A stretch of 8,789 nt of DNA, taken from contig RGBZ01000032.1 of NCBI GenBank assembly GCA_009919365.1, positions 1-8,789 on the forward strand, written 5' to 3'. Shown here piece after piece: positions 8,675 through 8,789 of this stretch (position 1 is its first letter; every line of letters begins with the position of its first letter). This DNA is from a bacterium. Lineage in GTDB: Bacteria > Chloroflexota > Limnocylindria > Limnocylindrales > Limnocylindraceae. Position numbers and translations under genes: made by a program. A model generated the notes under the pieces. That model worked only from the letters and a program-made list of their open reading frames with translations. It was not told where the DNA came from and searched no databases.

Positions 8675-8789
8675 GGGGATGCGTGGTTTCGACGGAGATC
8701 CGCACCTTGGGAACGCGAGCCGAGGTTGCTATCAGGCCTCGTTAAACCGGTAGCAAAAAGAAGTAACTGGCAATCGCCAGCCTGCTCTC
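8675..8789 (+). ncRNA. ssrA: tmRNA (ssrA), 5' part, cut by window end
   Basis: Rescues ribosomes stalled on broken mRNA by acting as alanyl-tRNA and then as a short mRNA that tags the protein for degradation. The 5' end GGGGATGCGTGGTTTCGACGG is the hallmark tmRNA acceptor-stem and D-loop analogue. A clear H-type pseudoknot (PK1) follows: CGAGG (8721-8725) pairs with CCTCG (8737-8741), and TTGCTATC (8726-8733) pairs with GGTAGCAA (8749-8756), with one U-G. The A-rich single strand AAAAGAAGTAACT leads to the tag. With resume codon GGC 8769 the visible tag reads GNRQPAL, consistent with a tag ending ALAA just past the edge. The tag end, remaining pseudoknots and the 3' tRNA-like half lie outside the window. 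Confidence 0.95.
8721..8756 (+). other. ssrA: tmRNA pseudoknot PK1
   Basis: Two interlocked stems of 5 bp and 8 bp as listed for ssrA, placed just before the tag-reading region, as in all standard tmRNAs. PK1 helps set the frame and keeps the resume site accessible. The second stem has a U8732-G8750 wobble; the others are Watson-Crick. Confidence 0.8.

Noticed and set aside
8770..8789. tmRNA tag in the GCA frame (AIASLL)
   Set aside because: Hydrophobic start is unlike known tags, whereas the GGC frame runs into the expected PAL(AA) ending.

Overview
The window is GC-rich bacterial chromosome with every recognisable gene on the + strand. It is a conserved housekeeping neighbourhood, not a mobile or defence region. 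Order: prs (PRPP synthetase), a small one-helix membrane protein, secA (broken), prfB (RF2, with a +1 frameshift), ftsE, ftsX, a carboxy-terminal processing protease (ctpA/S41), a stem-loop terminator, smpB, and the 5' part of ssrA (tmRNA), which runs off the right edge. The prfB-ftsEX-ctpA-smpB-ssrA order recurs in Actinobacteria, Chloroflexota and Firmicutes. The SecA region between 'GVIAHD' and 'REAYAADVTYGTNN', with its 'FLFDPEY' insert, looks most like Chloroflexota SecA. I infer an uncultured Chloroflexota-type organism, with modest confidence and from memory of the families only.

Layout. Positions 25-5004: prs overlaps the small membrane-protein gene by ATGA. secA follows after 13 nt. 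prfB starts at GTG 3873, 54 nt after secA. Positions 5014-7950: ftsE begins 9 nt after prfB, ftsX overlaps ftsE by one base (TGATG), and ctpA follows 28 nt later. This spacing suggests one transcript from prs (or further upstream) to the strong UUCG-capped hairpin at 7976-8003. Positions 8107-8789: smpB and ssrA, the two partners of trans-translation, lie side by side after the terminator.

Functional theme. prs supplies PRPP for nucleotide, His and Trp synthesis. SecA drives Sec export. RF2 terminates at UGA/UAA and controls its own synthesis by frameshifting. FtsE and FtsX form the divisome ABC complex that controls cell-wall hydrolases. CtpA is an extracytoplasmic serine protease. SmpB and tmRNA rescue stalled ribosomes.

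Most notable points. (1) secA as read here has lost about 70 codons that would carry the Q motif and Walker A (GEGKT), with a frame change at about 1540. The rest of the gene is intact, so this is an assembly error, a very recent deletion or a minority variant. (2) prfB keeps a canonical CTT-TGA-C shift site. (3) The tmRNA tag appears to start with a GGC codon and to read GNRQPAL at the window edge, suggesting an unusually short tag. (4) There are several small ORFs: a 77-residue membrane protein, a 22-codon ORF bridging secA and prfB, and a 15-codon ORF with a near-perfect ribosome binding site before the terminator. I found no CRISPR array, transposon or clearly new multi-gene system.
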